Assembly: GCA_964540105.1 (NCBI GenBank)
Contig: CAZILL010000001.1
Coordinates: forward strand, 806,001-870,000
DNA: 64,000 nt
Direction: 5' to 3'
From: DATKJY01 sp964540105
Lineage (GTDB): Bacteria > Zixibacteria > MSB-5A5 > GN15 > FEB-12
Below are positions 1 through 9,240 of the stretch, piece by piece. Position 1 is the stretch's first letter, and each line of letters starts with the position of its first letter. A model generated the notes under the pieces. That model was not told the origin of the DNA and did no database searches. It worked only from the letters and a program-made list of their open reading frames with translations. A program made the translations under genes and the position numbers.

Positions 1-1
1 T

Positions 2-331
2 GCCGGCTCATACACGTTCCGATTAGAAGGTAGTGGTCCTTGTAGTGTAGCATTGGTGGATAACCCGATGATGAAGGCCATCTACTACCCAACCTCTTAC
101 GGCTCTGTGGTAACGATGGTCTCCTCAGATGAAGCCAGCCAATTCGAGAAAGCCGAAGCAGTCTCCGTTCCGACCGGACCTGACGGAAAGGGACCTGCCA
201 CGACCCTGTATCAGGTTGACCTTCGCGAGCTTGAACTGAAAGCGGCAAAGGCCGAAGCTGAAGCAGGGCGACTCGGCAGGCAATTATCGGAAGAGAAGCG
301 CAGACAGGCTCAGACGAGAGAACCGAAATGA
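2..331 (+). CDS. Tail-fibre-like surface protein, C-terminal part (5' end outside window)
   Basis: The reading frame is open from base 2, so the gene starts before the window. The visible 109 residues match the C-terminus of the next gene (626-2182) almost motif for motif: a THTFRL-like stretch, YPTSYGSVVT, then VDLRELELKAAKAEAEAGRL and a charged, coiled-coil-like tail. The two genes are therefore tandem paralogues. The full protein is probably secreted, as its neighbour has a signal peptide. Its role is unknown; adhesion or a fibre-like surface structure is an inference from the neighbour's repeats. Confidence 0.75.
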   Translation, partial: AGSYTFRLEGSGPCSVALVDNPMMKAIYYPTSYGSVVTMVSSDEASQFEKAEAVSVPTGPDGKGPATTLYQVDLRELELKAAKAEAEAGRLGRQLSEEKRRQAQTREPK

Positions 332-625
332 TCCAGCCGTGCGGACGAGGCGCAACTGTATTATCTTGTTGCCATTCATAGTCTAAGAGATGTGACAGAA
401 GCGCAAGTTCTGTCTCTTGTAGGATGCAGAGTAGGCAATCCAGTGCGGGGGAATACTCTCTGCTTCATGTCGAAGCGGGTCTTCACGCCTCGGCTATTCG
501 GCGGAAGCAATTGACAATTGGACCAAACAGGGTACCTTTCAAGTCAGGCGCGAACCTCATCCGCCGATATTAGAGCTACAATATATTCGAATTATCATGT
601 TTCTTGTTGCCCTTGGAGGTACCAC

Positions 626-2182
626 ATGAAGAATAGACTCACCTTCGCCGTTGTCTTGCTTTTTCTTGCTGCCAACGTGCTCCATGCTTCGACTCCCCGG
701 CTGTTCAATTATCAAGGGCGGCTGACCGACGGCTCCGGTAACCCCGTGCCAGATGGGCTCTACAAGGTGATATTCTCTATTTATGATCTCCCTTCCGGGG
801 GTTCGACCCTCTGGTCCGAAAAGCAGGAAGTCGAGGCGAGTAATGGTCTGTTCGCTGTCGATCTTGGGAAAGTGGAGATACTTCCGAACAGCGTTGTGGA
901 GGACAGCGTCCGCTATCTTGGCATAAAAGTCGATCCAGACCCCGAGCTCGTGCCTCGCGAGCGGCTGACTTCCTCGTTCTTTGCCGTCAATGGGGGCGGA
1001 TGGGTCGACGCCGGTCAGTCTATTTACGCTGCGAGCGGTTCCGCCAACGTCGGCATAGGGACTCAGACCCCGATCACCCGACTTGATGTGGTGGGGGGAA
1101 ACTGGAATGTCGCAGGGAGTGAGGGGGATTTCCGAATCGGTAATCCGAGTTTCCGGCTGAAGATAGGTGTAGCCACAGAAGGATTTGGAAGCGGCCACAG
1201 CCGCATCTACACGGCAGGAGGTATCCAGACCCTCACTCTGGGTACCGGCGTGAGCGATGTCCTAAACGTCGTGGGCACTAATGTCGGCATTGGTACGCTC
1301 AACCCCTCGGCGTTCTTCGGAGGGACAGTTTTCGACGTCGTCGGTTCAACCGCTGGCGCCACACTGGCTCTGAAGTCCTCCTCAGCTGATTGGGAGATTC
1401 ACTCGGGGACTTTGGTAAGTTCGACGCCTGCCCTGCGATTCAGTCCCTCTCTTGCCAATCCCGATCCCTTGACTCTAACAAGTGCTCCCGGGGATTCGTC
1501 AGTCATACTCCGTACAGGCGCGATTAACGCCGAAGAAATGCTCAATGAACCGGGGATCGCCCAGGAAACCGGGGGGACTATCGCTGTTCCCGCTCTACCC
1601 ATGATCGATTTGACGACGGTGACTATTACAATCCCGTCACCGGGCTATGTAGTTCTCGAGGGACGAGCAACGGGGTACATTCAAGGGACAACCGGTCGAA
1701 ACATCTGTTATATTCAGATTGACGACGCTCCGGGCGGCAGCCCCTTGGTGCCGTATTACACGTATTTCGGATGCGACAATCCTGCGAATACGAGTTCGAT
1801 TCTATTTCCTGTCGCGGTATCCAGGGTTTTCTTCAAGAGCCAGGGAACGCACACCTTTCGTCTGAAGGCAGGCCAGCATGCAGGTAACGCGGCCGGAGCT
1901 TTGGTAACCGCGCAGTTTCCTTCTCTGAGGGCGACCTTCTATCCGACTTCGTATGGAACTGTCACGACTTTGGCGTCTTCCGGCGAATCAAATCAGTTCG
2001 GAAACGCAACGGCTGTAGATTTCGTTGACATGACTGGTAACGGAGTTTCTCAAACGATGTACAAGGTCGACCTGCGTGAGCTCGAACTGAGAGCGGCCAG
2101 ATCGCAAGCCGAGACAGAAAGACTCCTTAGGCAATTGTCGGAGGAGAACCTGAAACAGATTCAGCAGGCAGAAGCGAAGTGA
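626..2182 (+). CDS. Secreted tail-fibre-like surface protein
   Basis: A 518-residue protein. The ATG at 626 is chosen because it follows a good ribosome site (GGAGGT at 615-620) and begins a clear signal peptide (MKNRLTFAVVLLFLAANVLH, cleaved near HAS); the frame is open further upstream but without such signals. The mature start has the NYQGRLTDGSGNPVPDGLY motif common in large bacterial surface proteins, followed by two NVGIG(T) repeats of the kind seen in fibre-like proteins (near residues 140 and 220), a beta-rich central part, and a C-terminal heptad-like helix ending KVDLRELELRAARSQAE. The neighbour upstream is a paralogue. Function is not established; attachment or an extracellular fibre is plausible. 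Confidence 0.75.
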   Translation: MKNRLTFAVVLLFLAANVLHASTPRLFNYQGRLTDGSGNPVPDGLYKVIFSIYDLPSGGSTLWSEKQEVEASNGLFAVDLGKVEILPNSVVEDSVRYLGIKVDPDPELVPRERLTSSFFAVNGGGWVDAGQSIYAASGSANVGIGTQTPITRLDVVGGNWNVAGSEGDFRIGNPSFRLKIGVATEGFGSGHSRIYTAGGIQTLTLGTGVSDVLNVVGTNVGIGTLNPSAFFGGTVFDVVGSTAGATLALKSSSADWEIHSGTLVSSTPALRFSPSLANPDPLTLTSAPGDSSVILRTGAINAEEMLNEPGIAQETGGTIAVPALPMIDLTTVTITIPSPGYVVLEGRATGYIQGTTGRNICYIQIDDAPGGSPLVPYYTYFGCDNPANTSSILFPVAVSRVFFKSQGTHTFRLKAGQHAGNAAGALVTAQFPSLRATFYPTSYGTVTTLASSGESNQFGNATAVDFVDMTGNGVSQTMYKVDLRELELRAARSQAETERLLRQLSEENLKQIQQAEAK

Positions 2183-2207
2183 CTCGCGTGTCACGAAGGC
2201 CTCAGAG

Positions 2208-2594
2208 ATGATCCCGGAAGCGGAGTCGACCCTTCACCACGTTCTTTACCAGCTCGAAGAACGGCTCCTGCGTCCTGAGATCAGGCAATCACCGGCGGTT
2301 CTTGTGACGTTACTCGATGACCAATTCGTGGAGTTTGGAAGTTCGGGCCAGACGTACGACAAGGGGTCGATAATCAAAGCGCTGTTATCTGAGCAGACTG
2401 TTCGCATGTCGATTTCTGAGTTTCGTAGCACTACGCTTGCACCTGGTCTTGCACTGGTCACCTATCGTGTAGTCGCACATCTACCGGATGGCAGAGAGAG
2501 GCACTCGCTCCGAAGCTCGATCTGGCGGTTCACCGACGGCAGCTGGCGGATGATCTTCCATCAGGGAACACCGATCGTCTCACAAACTTCCTGA
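2208..2594 (+). CDS. DUF4440 / SnoaL-like (NTF2-fold) protein
   Basis: A 128-residue soluble protein. An N-terminal helix with LYQLEERLL is followed by LLDDQFVEFGSSGQTYDK, then VTYRVVAHL and SSIWRFTDGSWRMIFHQGTP. This order of short helix, F-E/F-G-S-S-G segment and closing W-R-M-I-F-H-Q-G-T strand is typical of DUF4440 proteins of the NTF2 cone fold. Such proteins are small ligand-binding or enzyme-like domains with no single function. It starts 25 bases after the surface protein gene and may share its transcript. Confidence 0.75.
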   Translation: MIPEAESTLHHVLYQLEERLLRPEIRQSPAVLVTLLDDQFVEFGSSGQTYDKGSIIKALLSEQTVRMSISEFRSTTLAPGLALVTYRVVAHLPDGRERHSLRSSIWRFTDGSWRMIFHQGTPIVSQTS

Positions 2595-2627
2595 TCATTC
2601 CGAGGATCAAAGACTCCCCCCAAAGAA

Positions 2628-2657
2628 AAACGGCTCCCTGTTTTCAGAGAGCCGTTT
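2628..2657. terminator. Intrinsic terminator, probably two-way
   Basis: A 9-bp perfect stem (AAACGGCTC at 2628-2636 with GAGCCGTTT at 2649-2657). On the minus strand it is followed by TTTTTCTTT, so it ends the PEP-CTERM gene well; on the plus strand the T run is poor. Confidence 0.75.
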
Positions 2658-2674
2658 GAGAAATCTGTGAGAAA

Positions 2675-3364
2675 CTATATCCGGGATTTCGTATAGACAC
2701 CCAGACCAACCAAACCGAGCCCGAGGAGAAACATCGATGCCGGCTCCGGTACAGAGGGGGTGTCATATTCGGCATCGTGTGAAAACGGGGCAAACTTATC
2801 GATTTCAGTCAGGCCACGACTGTTCCGACGGAGATTGTAAGCGTCAAAGTGAACCCCGTAATCGCCGTTCACCACAATATGGAAGCTCTTGATCTCGCCG
2901 TTGGTGTTGCTGTTGATATAGCCGCTCGCGGGATTCCAATATGATCCGTGAGAATCCGGGGCTGAGTTGCCTATCCCACCCACGTTATGAAAATTGCCGG
3001 CCGTGAACTCGGTGAAATAGGTCGGGAACACCCCATGTGCAGGAAGGTCGCCGGTCGTTGTCGACAGGGTCGCCAAGGGGGGCTTCCCCCAAGCCCAGCT
3101 GGAATAGGGATTCCCGTTAACCAGCACCGAGCTGCCACTGACATCAGTACTCTGGTTCACACCAGTGATGGCCATGCTCACCAACACATTGTTGATGTTC
3201 GCCTTGCCCACAATGAACAAGTCGAATGCGCCCGTATTGCTTACCCAAGTTTCTTCAGACGAATTCCAATGAGCTCCGCTGATAAACAATTGGAGATCTG
3301 GAACCGCGAAGACCGAAGGAACGATGAGCAACCCCAGAAGAGCCGTCAGAAGGATTCTTTTCAT
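2675..3364 (-). CDS. PEP-CTERM sorted surface protein, choice-of-anchor N-like
   Basis: A 229-residue exported protein. Residues 1-20 are a signal peptide (MKRILLTALLGLLIVPSVFA). The C-terminus is a textbook PEP-CTERM signal: VPEPASMFLLGLGLVGLGVY followed by basic TKSR, recognised by an exosortase and anchored or released at the envelope. The mature start, PDLQLFISGAHWNSSEETWV, and the later FDLFIVGKANI resemble the family called choice-of-anchor N; this is recalled, not computed. No exosortase gene lies in this window. The gene stands alone and ends at a strong hairpin. Confidence 0.85.
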   Translation of the reverse strand: MKRILLTALLGLLIVPSVFAVPDLQLFISGAHWNSSEETWVSNTGAFDLFIVGKANINNVLVSMAITGVNQSTDVSGSSVLVNGNPYSSWAWGKPPLATLSTTTGDLPAHGVFPTYFTEFTAGNFHNVGGIGNSAPDSHGSYWNPASGYINSNTNGEIKSFHIVVNGDYGVHFDAYNLRRNSRGLTEIDKFAPFSHDAEYDTPSVPEPASMFLLGLGLVGLGVYTKSRI

Positions 3365-3682
3365 GATTCTCTCTCTTTATTGATTCAAACTACTTTTTCA
3401 CTACTCTTTTAATCCGCATAGACTTATTACGTATTCTAATCCGTTTCTAAGAATAGCAATTCTCATACCGATTTGTCGCTGTTGAAGGGCTCTTTGACGG
3501 CAGCGTATTCGATTGTCTTACAATATGTTGCACGGGCACAATCACAATCGAATCTATCCTGTTTATATCCTGATTTCCATTACTGCAGATCGATGCAGAT
3601 TCTTGTCAGATAAATGGACTATTCGCTGCACAGTTCTGAATGAGAGAGTAGAAATGAGAAAGTCTCAACCAAGTTCCAATTA
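3365..3682. other. AT-rich intergenic region with an inverted repeat
   Basis: About 320 bases without a supported gene. The stretch is richer in A and T than its surroundings and should hold the promoter of the minus-strand PEP-CTERM gene, though I could not fix a -10/-35 pair. It contains the inverted repeat listed at 3507-3553. Confidence 0.4.
3507..3553. repeat. 10-bp perfect inverted repeat with 27-base spacer
   Basis: ATTCGATTGT at 3507-3516 is the exact reverse complement of ACAATCGAAT at 3544-3553. It lies about 140 bases upstream of the PEP-CTERM gene start. It could be a regulator site or a long-loop hairpin; there is no T run, so it is not a terminator. Confidence 0.4.
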
Positions 3683-3716
3683 ATGGACGAGAACACCACT
3701 CCTGATTCAGATCCAG

Positions 3717-3977
3717 ATGCCTACATTACAGTCAATCAGATATTGGCTTGTCATAAATCACGGGGTAGGCCACCACCGCCTGCTGGAGGTCGAACTCCGC
3801 TTGACACTGGCCCGAAGGGACCGGAAATTAGTTGGGTGGGAGTACAACTACAGAAGACCCAGTGGCGTGGCTCTGTCAGGGGGGCCGGTTCCTACGAACC
3901 TCGAGTGTCAGTCGTGGTTGACCCTCATGCCGCCTCTCCCGAACTGGGCAAGTCTACGGTGTGAGAAGTACGGATGA
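3717..3977 (+). CDS. Doubtful small ORF coupled to carbonic anhydrase
   Basis: An 86-codon frame whose stop overlaps the start of the carbonic anhydrase gene as ATGA, the usual sign of translational coupling. The second half (HHRLLEVELRLTLARRDRKL and following) reads like protein, but the first third does not. A second frame from ATG 3683 has a plausible start (MDENTTPDSDPDAYITVNQI) and then becomes proline-rich. One explanation is a short gene broken by a frameshift around 3755-3775; another is that neither is translated. No family recognised. Confidence 0.25.
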   Translation: MPTLQSIRYWLVINHGVGHHRLLEVELRLTLARRDRKLVGWEYNYRRPSGVALSGGPVPTNLECQSWLTLMPPLPNWASLRCEKYG

Positions 3978-4642
3978 AAGAGATCGCTAAATTCATAGCT
4001 GGTTTCGAGCGCTTCCAGGCTAAGTACTTTCGGGAGGACCGTACACTATACGCGCACCTTGGCGAGCGCCAACAGCCCCGCACACTTGTGATCTCCTGCT
4101 GCGATTCTCGAGTGGACCCGGCCATGCTGACAGGCGCAGCTCCCGGTGAGCTCTTTGTGGTCCGCAACGTGGCGAACCTTGTCCCGTCGTACAGCCATGA
4201 AGCCGATGGGCCTGGTATACGTGCCGCGATCGAGTTCGCCGTCAAGAGCCTGAACGTGGAACATGTGATTGTACTCGGCCACTCCAATTGCGGCGGTATT
4301 CAGGCGTTGATGAGCGGCGAGGGGATTACAGAGAACCGCTTCGAATTCATCGGACCTTGGCTGCGCATCGCGCATCGAGCTCGGGACAAAGTACTTGTGG
4401 AGCTGTCGCAGAAGCCTCGAACCCTGCAGACCAGAGCCTGTGAGCAGGCGGCGATTCTCGTTTCCCTCGAGAATCTTCTGTCATTCCCGTGGATTAGAGC
4501 CCGCGTCGACCAGGGGAGTCTTGCGTTACACGGTTGGTACTTTGAGATCGACACTGGAGAAATGCTGGCCTATTCGCCGGAAACCGCGACTTTCGATTCA
4601 TTGATTCCCGGGTCTGCCCCTGATCGAGGGCTCGACGCCTGA
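3974..4642 (+). CDS. Beta-class carbonic anhydrase
   Basis: A 222-residue cytoplasmic zinc enzyme that interconverts carbon dioxide and bicarbonate. All zinc-site residues are visible: CDSR (C43, D44, R46), and H103 and C106 in the motif GHSNCGG. The ELFVVRNVAN segment (residues 59-68) is also typical of the family, and the length is normal for bacterial enzymes. The start is the ATG that overlaps the stop of the doubtful ORF before it. It may supply bicarbonate for carboxylation reactions or pH balance. No partner genes such as a bicarbonate transporter are adjacent. Confidence 0.93.
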   Translation: MKEIAKFIAGFERFQAKYFREDRTLYAHLGERQQPRTLVISCCDSRVDPAMLTGAAPGELFVVRNVANLVPSYSHEADGPGIRAAIEFAVKSLNVEHVIVLGHSNCGGIQALMSGEGITENRFEFIGPWLRIAHRARDKVLVELSQKPRTLQTRACEQAAILVSLENLLSFPWIRARVDQGSLALHGWYFEIDTGEMLAYSPETATFDSLIPGSAPDRGLDA

Positions 4643-4821
4643 GCCTCTCGATTCAACCTGCGGGCTACGACCTTGTCCCGGCTTCACAAAACGGCAGCCA
4701 CGATCCCTCGTGTGCGCTTCGTATCCCTGTGTAAATCGCCGACAAAGTGATACCTGCATGAGCGTCTGAGAGCATATCTTGTCAGAAGAGATTGGTCACA
4801 TCTTACATCAGGAGCCTTGGC

Positions 4822-5340
4822 ATGGATGTATTCTGGAAAACAGTCATCTGGCGACAGTTCGGAGCGGCGATCGACATGCTCGAGAACGCCATGAACGCCT
4901 CCCCCGACAACGTGTGGAGCAAGCGCGCTGACGAATCCGGTTACCATGACTTCTGGTACATATCCTACCACACTCTCTTCTTCCTTGATTACTATCTCTC
5001 GGATTCAGCTGAAGGCTTCGCTCCTCCGGTGCCCTTCACGCTTGATGAATTGGATCCGGCCGGATTGCTTCCGGACCATGTTTACACAAAGGATGAGCTC
5101 TTGGCCTACCTTGAGCATGGCCGCGAGAAGTGTCGGGCAGGAATTGCCGCGACGACAGACGCGAAGATGCGCCAGCGCTGCGGATTCGAACGACTGGAGC
5201 TTAGCGTTGGCGAGCTGCTTCTGTACAATATGCGCCATGTGCAGCACCACGCCGCGCAGTTGAACCTCATTCTCCGACAGAGCGTCGATTCCGCGCCGCG
5301 CTGGGTGACCAAGACGAAAACCGAGCTCTTCACCGAATAG
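4822..5340 (+). CDS. DinB-like four-helix protein
   Basis: A 172-residue soluble protein. The ATG at 4822 has AGGAG at 4810-4814 in front of it; a TTG 30 bases upstream lacks such a site. Likely metal-binding histidines are visible in FWYISYHTLFFLDYYL and in MRHVQHHAAQLN near the C-terminus, spaced as in DinB/YfiT proteins, where three histidines hold a divalent metal. Many relatives are thiol-dependent transferases (bacillithiol or mycothiol S-transferases) or stress proteins; substrate cannot be told from sequence. It stands alone between carbonic anhydrase and the kinase. Confidence 0.75.
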   Translation: MDVFWKTVIWRQFGAAIDMLENAMNASPDNVWSKRADESGYHDFWYISYHTLFFLDYYLSDSAEGFAPPVPFTLDELDPAGLLPDHVYTKDELLAYLEHGREKCRAGIAATTDAKMRQRCGFERLELSVGELLLYNMRHVQHHAAQLNLILRQSVDSAPRWVTKTKTELFTE

Positions 5341-5535
5341 GCCCAGACGCCAGTCGACAAGACAAAGGGATGTGAAGCGATGCACGATCCCACTTCTGCC
5401 TCCTGAACTGCAAAAAAATTGACACCGCCAGGGCACTTTTTGTCAATTGTAATGTTGACTTAAATAATCTATGTTATTTATTGACGAAACGGGGGATGAA
5501 CCCCTGACCGCATTCTCTTGATTGGAGGGTTTCCC

Positions 5536-8187
5536 TTGGCTTTGGCAAATGGAACAAAACTCGGCCCGTATGTGATTGATTCCCCCGCGGGGGTGGGCGG
5601 CATGGGGGAAGTCTACAAGGCGAAGGACACACGCCTGGAACGTACCGTGGCTATTAAGGTGTTGCCCACCCACATCGCCGACAGTAGCGATCTTCGCCAA
5701 CGCTTTGACCGCGAAGCGAAAGCGATTTCGAGTCTGAACCATCCTAACATCTGCACGCTTCACGATGTTGGCCACGAAAATGGAACCGACTTTCTGGTCA
5801 TGGAATATCTGGACGGCGAGACCCTGGCCATGCGTCTCACCAAGGGAGCCATACCTGCGACAGAACTGCTAACCATTGCCACTCAGATTGCTGATGCCCT
5901 TGACAAGGCGCATCGTCAGGGGCTCGTGCATCGCGATCTGAAACCGGGGAATATCATGCTGACCAAGGGTGGAGCCAAATTGATGGATTTTGGCCTGGCC
6001 AAACTTCAACAGGCAGGAGGAATCGTACAGGGTGTTAGTGGCATCACCCGGACGACCACGCCTCTGACTGGCGAAGGAACCATCCTGGGCACCCTCCAGT
6101 ATATGTCGCCTGAACAACTTGAAGGCAAGGAGACCGATGTTCGCAGCGATATATTTTCGTTCGGTGTCATATTGTATGAAATGGCCACTGGCAAACGTGC
6201 CTTTGAAGGCGGGAGCCAGGCGAGTCTGATTGCGGCGATCCTGAGAGAGAACCCACGCCCCGTTTCTGAACTACAGCCGATGTCACCCCCCATGCTGGAT
6301 CGAGTGATCAAGCAGTGTCTGGAAAAAGACCAGGATCATCGCTGGCAGGCGGCAGGTGATCTGAAACGCGCGCTTCAGTGGATTGCTGAAGGTGGTTCTC
6401 AGGTCGGGATTCCGATCGCGGTCTCGACCCGACGCAGGACGCGCGAACGCACTCTCTGGGCGGCTGTCGCTCTGCTCGGTCTGGCAACGATCGCTCTGGC
6501 CTCTGTACACTTCCTGACGCCCGTGCCTAAACCCACAGTGGCGCGATTTTCGATCACGCCCGCCCGCGGATTATCTTCGGTGAGCTGGCCGAAGATTTCT
6601 CCAGACGGCAGCATGATCGCCTTCGTTGCTGTCGATTCGTCAAGCCAGACCGGGATTTTCATTCGCCCCATCAACTCACTTGACGCTCACATGCTGGTCA
6701 AAGTGCAGAGCGGCAACTCCCGGCCGTTCTGGTCACCGGACAGCAAGCAGTTGGCGTTCTTCGAGAATAGCCAGCTCAAGAAAGTCTCCATAGCTGGCGG
6801 GCTTGCGCAGCTTGTGTGCGAAGCGGCAAACGGTTCCGATGGTTCCTGGGGGAGCGGAGGGATAATCGTTTTTGACGGCAACACTTCGGATTCAGTTCGC
6901 ATGGTTCCGGCTTCGGGAGGTCCCCCAACCGCAGCAACGAGAATTGATCGCGCCAGTCATGAAACCATGACCGCCTGGCCTTGGTTTCTGCCCGACGGTG
7001 ATCACTTTCTGTACCTGACGTTTTCCGATTCCTCCGCGGACGAACACACGCTCAAGGTCGGTTCGGTTCATTCTTTCGAGACTGTTTCACTGACCAAAGT
7101 GAATTCGAGGGTCGAATACAGCAACGGCTACCTCGTCTACATCAAGAATAACCTGCTGGTAGCCCATCCCTTTGATGCAAAAGGTCTTCGCGTCACCGGC
7201 GAGCCGGCGCCACTGTCGAGCAACGTTTCGGCGATCGGAGAACGGGCTCTTTTCGGCGTTTCCGACAACGGCGTACTGATCTATCAGAGCGGCCAATCGG
7301 TAGGACTCAGAGACATGCTCTGGGTGAATCGTCGTGGCGACTCGCTTGGACGGCTCGGCTCTTCGGGGCAATATCTCGACTTTGCGCTTTCTCCCGATGG
7401 ATCACGGGTGGCCTACGGTCAATCTACCGAACAGCAGAACTCAGTCGACATCTGGGTGCGCGACCTCAAGCGCGATGTGGCTTCGCGGCTGACCTTTGGT
7501 CCGGCGGTCAACGTCTGGCCGGTCTGGAACAATGACGGCACAAGAGTCTTATTCACGACAAACCGCAATGGCAAAAAGTTCTTTGTGATGCAACGCAACG
7601 CCAATGGCACCGGCGCTGATGAAACAGTTCTGACCCTCGACTCTATCGACGTGTCCGTGACCGATGTCGCGCGTGACGGAGCCACGCTGATGCTTGCAGT
7701 AGCAAAAGACGCTGGTGACATTTGGCGCTACAGCACAATCACCAAGAAAGCTGAACCTCTATTGACCCAGCCGTACAGCGAACAGCGGGGAGCTTTGTCG
7801 CCCGACGGGCGGTTCATGGCTTACCAGAGCGGCGAATCAGGACGACCTGAGATCTATATTCGTGAATTAAGCGCCACCGGCGGCAAGTGGCAGGTCTCTG
7901 CAACGCAAGGGAGATGTCCAAAGTGGCGGGCAGACGGACGGGAACTCTATTATTTCACACCTGATTTCGACTTTATTGCCGTCCCTATTACATATGATCA
8001 TGGACTTGAAATCGGCGCCCCGACGAAGATATTTTCGCATCGCGTTCATTTCTCAGGTGTACAAACGCTCTTTCCGTACGATGTCTCAGCCGACGGTCAA
8101 GAATTTCTACTGCTCGTACCGACCGATGGAGGGCACGCCCCCGAATTTGTCGTCGTCCAGAATTGGGCCGAAGAATTGAAGAAATGA
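5536..8187 (+). CDS. Ser/Thr protein kinase with C-terminal PD40 propeller
   Basis: An 883-residue receptor-like kinase. I take TTG 5536 as start because GGAGGG (5524-5529) sits just before it and the protein then begins MALANGTKLGPY, as in many relatives. Kinase domain, residues 10-275: glycine loop GVGGMGEV, catalytic lysine K41 in VAIK, HRDLKPGN (D134), DFGLAK (D151), and MSPEQ in the activation segment. One membrane helix follows near residue 310 (VALLGLATIALASVHFL). The outer part (about 335-880) is a TolB-like propeller with repeats such as ISPDGSMIAF, WSPDSKQLAF and LSPDGSRVAY. It probably senses an envelope signal and phosphorylates unknown cytoplasmic targets. It is monocistronic. 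Confidence 0.93.
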   Translation: MALANGTKLGPYVIDSPAGVGGMGEVYKAKDTRLERTVAIKVLPTHIADSSDLRQRFDREAKAISSLNHPNICTLHDVGHENGTDFLVMEYLDGETLAMRLTKGAIPATELLTIATQIADALDKAHRQGLVHRDLKPGNIMLTKGGAKLMDFGLAKLQQAGGIVQGVSGITRTTTPLTGEGTILGTLQYMSPEQLEGKETDVRSDIFSFGVILYEMATGKRAFEGGSQASLIAAILRENPRPVSELQPMSPPMLDRVIKQCLEKDQDHRWQAAGDLKRALQWIAEGGSQVGIPIAVSTRRRTRERTLWAAVALLGLATIALASVHFLTPVPKPTVARFSITPARGLSSVSWPKISPDGSMIAFVAVDSSSQTGIFIRPINSLDAHMLVKVQSGNSRPFWSPDSKQLAFFENSQLKKVSIAGGLAQLVCEAANGSDGSWGSGGIIVFDGNTSDSVRMVPASGGPPTAATRIDRASHETMTAWPWFLPDGDHFLYLTFSDSSADEHTLKVGSVHSFETVSLTKVNSRVEYSNGYLVYIKNNLLVAHPFDAKGLRVTGEPAPLSSNVSAIGERALFGVSDNGVLIYQSGQSVGLRDMLWVNRRGDSLGRLGSSGQYLDFALSPDGSRVAYGQSTEQQNSVDIWVRDLKRDVASRLTFGPAVNVWPVWNNDGTRVLFTTNRNGKKFFVMQRNANGTGADETVLTLDSIDVSVTDVARDGATLMLAVAKDAGDIWRYSTITKKAEPLLTQPYSEQRGALSPDGRFMAYQSGESGRPEIYIRELSATGGKWQVSATQGRCPKWRADGRELYYFTPDFDFIAVPITYDHGLEIGAPTKIFSHRVHFSGVQTLFPYDVSADGQEFLLLVPTDGGHAPEFVVVQNWAEELKK

Positions 8188-8484
8188 GACTCTTCTTCGG
8201 TGGCTGGCTTCCATTTTGAGCCTCGCCGCGCCCTAATCATCTGCAAAATCACCGTCGATTCGACTCTAATCTCGATTTCGCTCCCTTAGTATGAGCAATA
8301 GCTATGCTTCCAATCACAGAATTCACTTTTCTCTTTGGGGATTTGCCCGTGGGTACAAAATCACGAGCGAAAAAATGTCGTGAAGATTGAATTATATGAA
8401 AACGAACCCATTCTTCAGGTTCCAACCGTAGCCGGAACACCTGCCGGTTGACATAAGCAGAATCGACTGGTGATATTGCATAGC

Positions 8485-9240
8485 ATGATGACCTTCGACT
8501 CGCACGACCTGTTCCTGATTTCAGCTCTCGTGCTCATCGTGGCCGCTCTCTATTCGTCGGTAGGGCACGGCGGAGCCTCGGGGTACCTGGCCATTCTCGC
8601 GTTCTTTGCTGTGCCGCCACAATTGATGTCTTCAACCGCACTGATCCTGAATGTGCTCGTCTCTGGGATCGGCCTCGCTATGTTCTGGCGGGCCGGCTAC
8701 GTGCAGCTACAATCGCTCTGGCCTTTTGCAATAGGATCGGTTCCGGCCGCTCTGATCGGCGGATTACTTGTTGTACCACATCGTTTCTACAGCGCGCTTC
8801 TGGTCGTCGCTCTGACCGTCGCCGCCATCCGACTGGCTTTTCAGTTTGGGGCGTCTTCAACGGAAATCCTGTCTACCAGGAAACCAGGAATCGCTCCTGC
8901 CATATCGATTGGGGTCTCAGTTGGACTGCTTTCAGGGATTGTCGGAATCGGCGGCGGGATTTTCCTTGGTCCGATTCTTCTATTGATGAAATGGGCTCCC
9001 CCGAAAGAGACAGCGGGGATATGCGCCGGCTTTATTCTGGTCAATTCCCTGGCGGCGCTGGCGGGACGTGGGATGAGCGGCGCTCTGCAGATCGGTACCC
9101 TCGCGCCGTTTCTGGCCGTCGCGTTTTTGGGGGGGTTGATCGGTTCCTACCTCGGATCAAGGTTTTTTTCACCCATGCTCATCCGCAAAGTTCTGGCGAT
9201 AGTTCTGCTGATCGCCGTATTAAAGCTCGTCATCACTTAG
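8485..9240 (+). CDS. TauE/SafE family membrane permease
   Basis: About 251 residues with roughly eight membrane helices. It has the two repeated half-motifs of the family: YSSVGHGGASGYLAILAFF near the N-terminus and GLLSGIVGIGGGIFLGPILL in the second half. Relatives export sulfite, sulfoacetate or other organic anions, but substrates vary and none can be assigned here. The start is unsure: ATG 8485 or 8488, or GTG 8470. The stop overlaps the end of the convergent rdgB gene by four bases. Confidence 0.88.
   Translation: MMTFDSHDLFLISALVLIVAALYSSVGHGGASGYLAILAFFAVPPQLMSSTALILNVLVSGIGLAMFWRAGYVQLQSLWPFAIGSVPAALIGGLLVVPHRFYSALLVVALTVAAIRLAFQFGASSTEILSTRKPGIAPAISIGVSVGLLSGIVGIGGGIFLGPILLLMKWAPPKETAGICAGFILVNSLAALAGRGMSGALQIGTLAPFLAVAFLGGLIGSYLGSRFFSPMLIRKVLAIVLLIAVLKLVIT

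Noticed and set aside
557..1198. 213-codon minus-strand frame over the surface protein gene
   Set aside because: It lies fully inside a gene with a good start and family motifs and has no ribosome site or protein-like pattern of its own.
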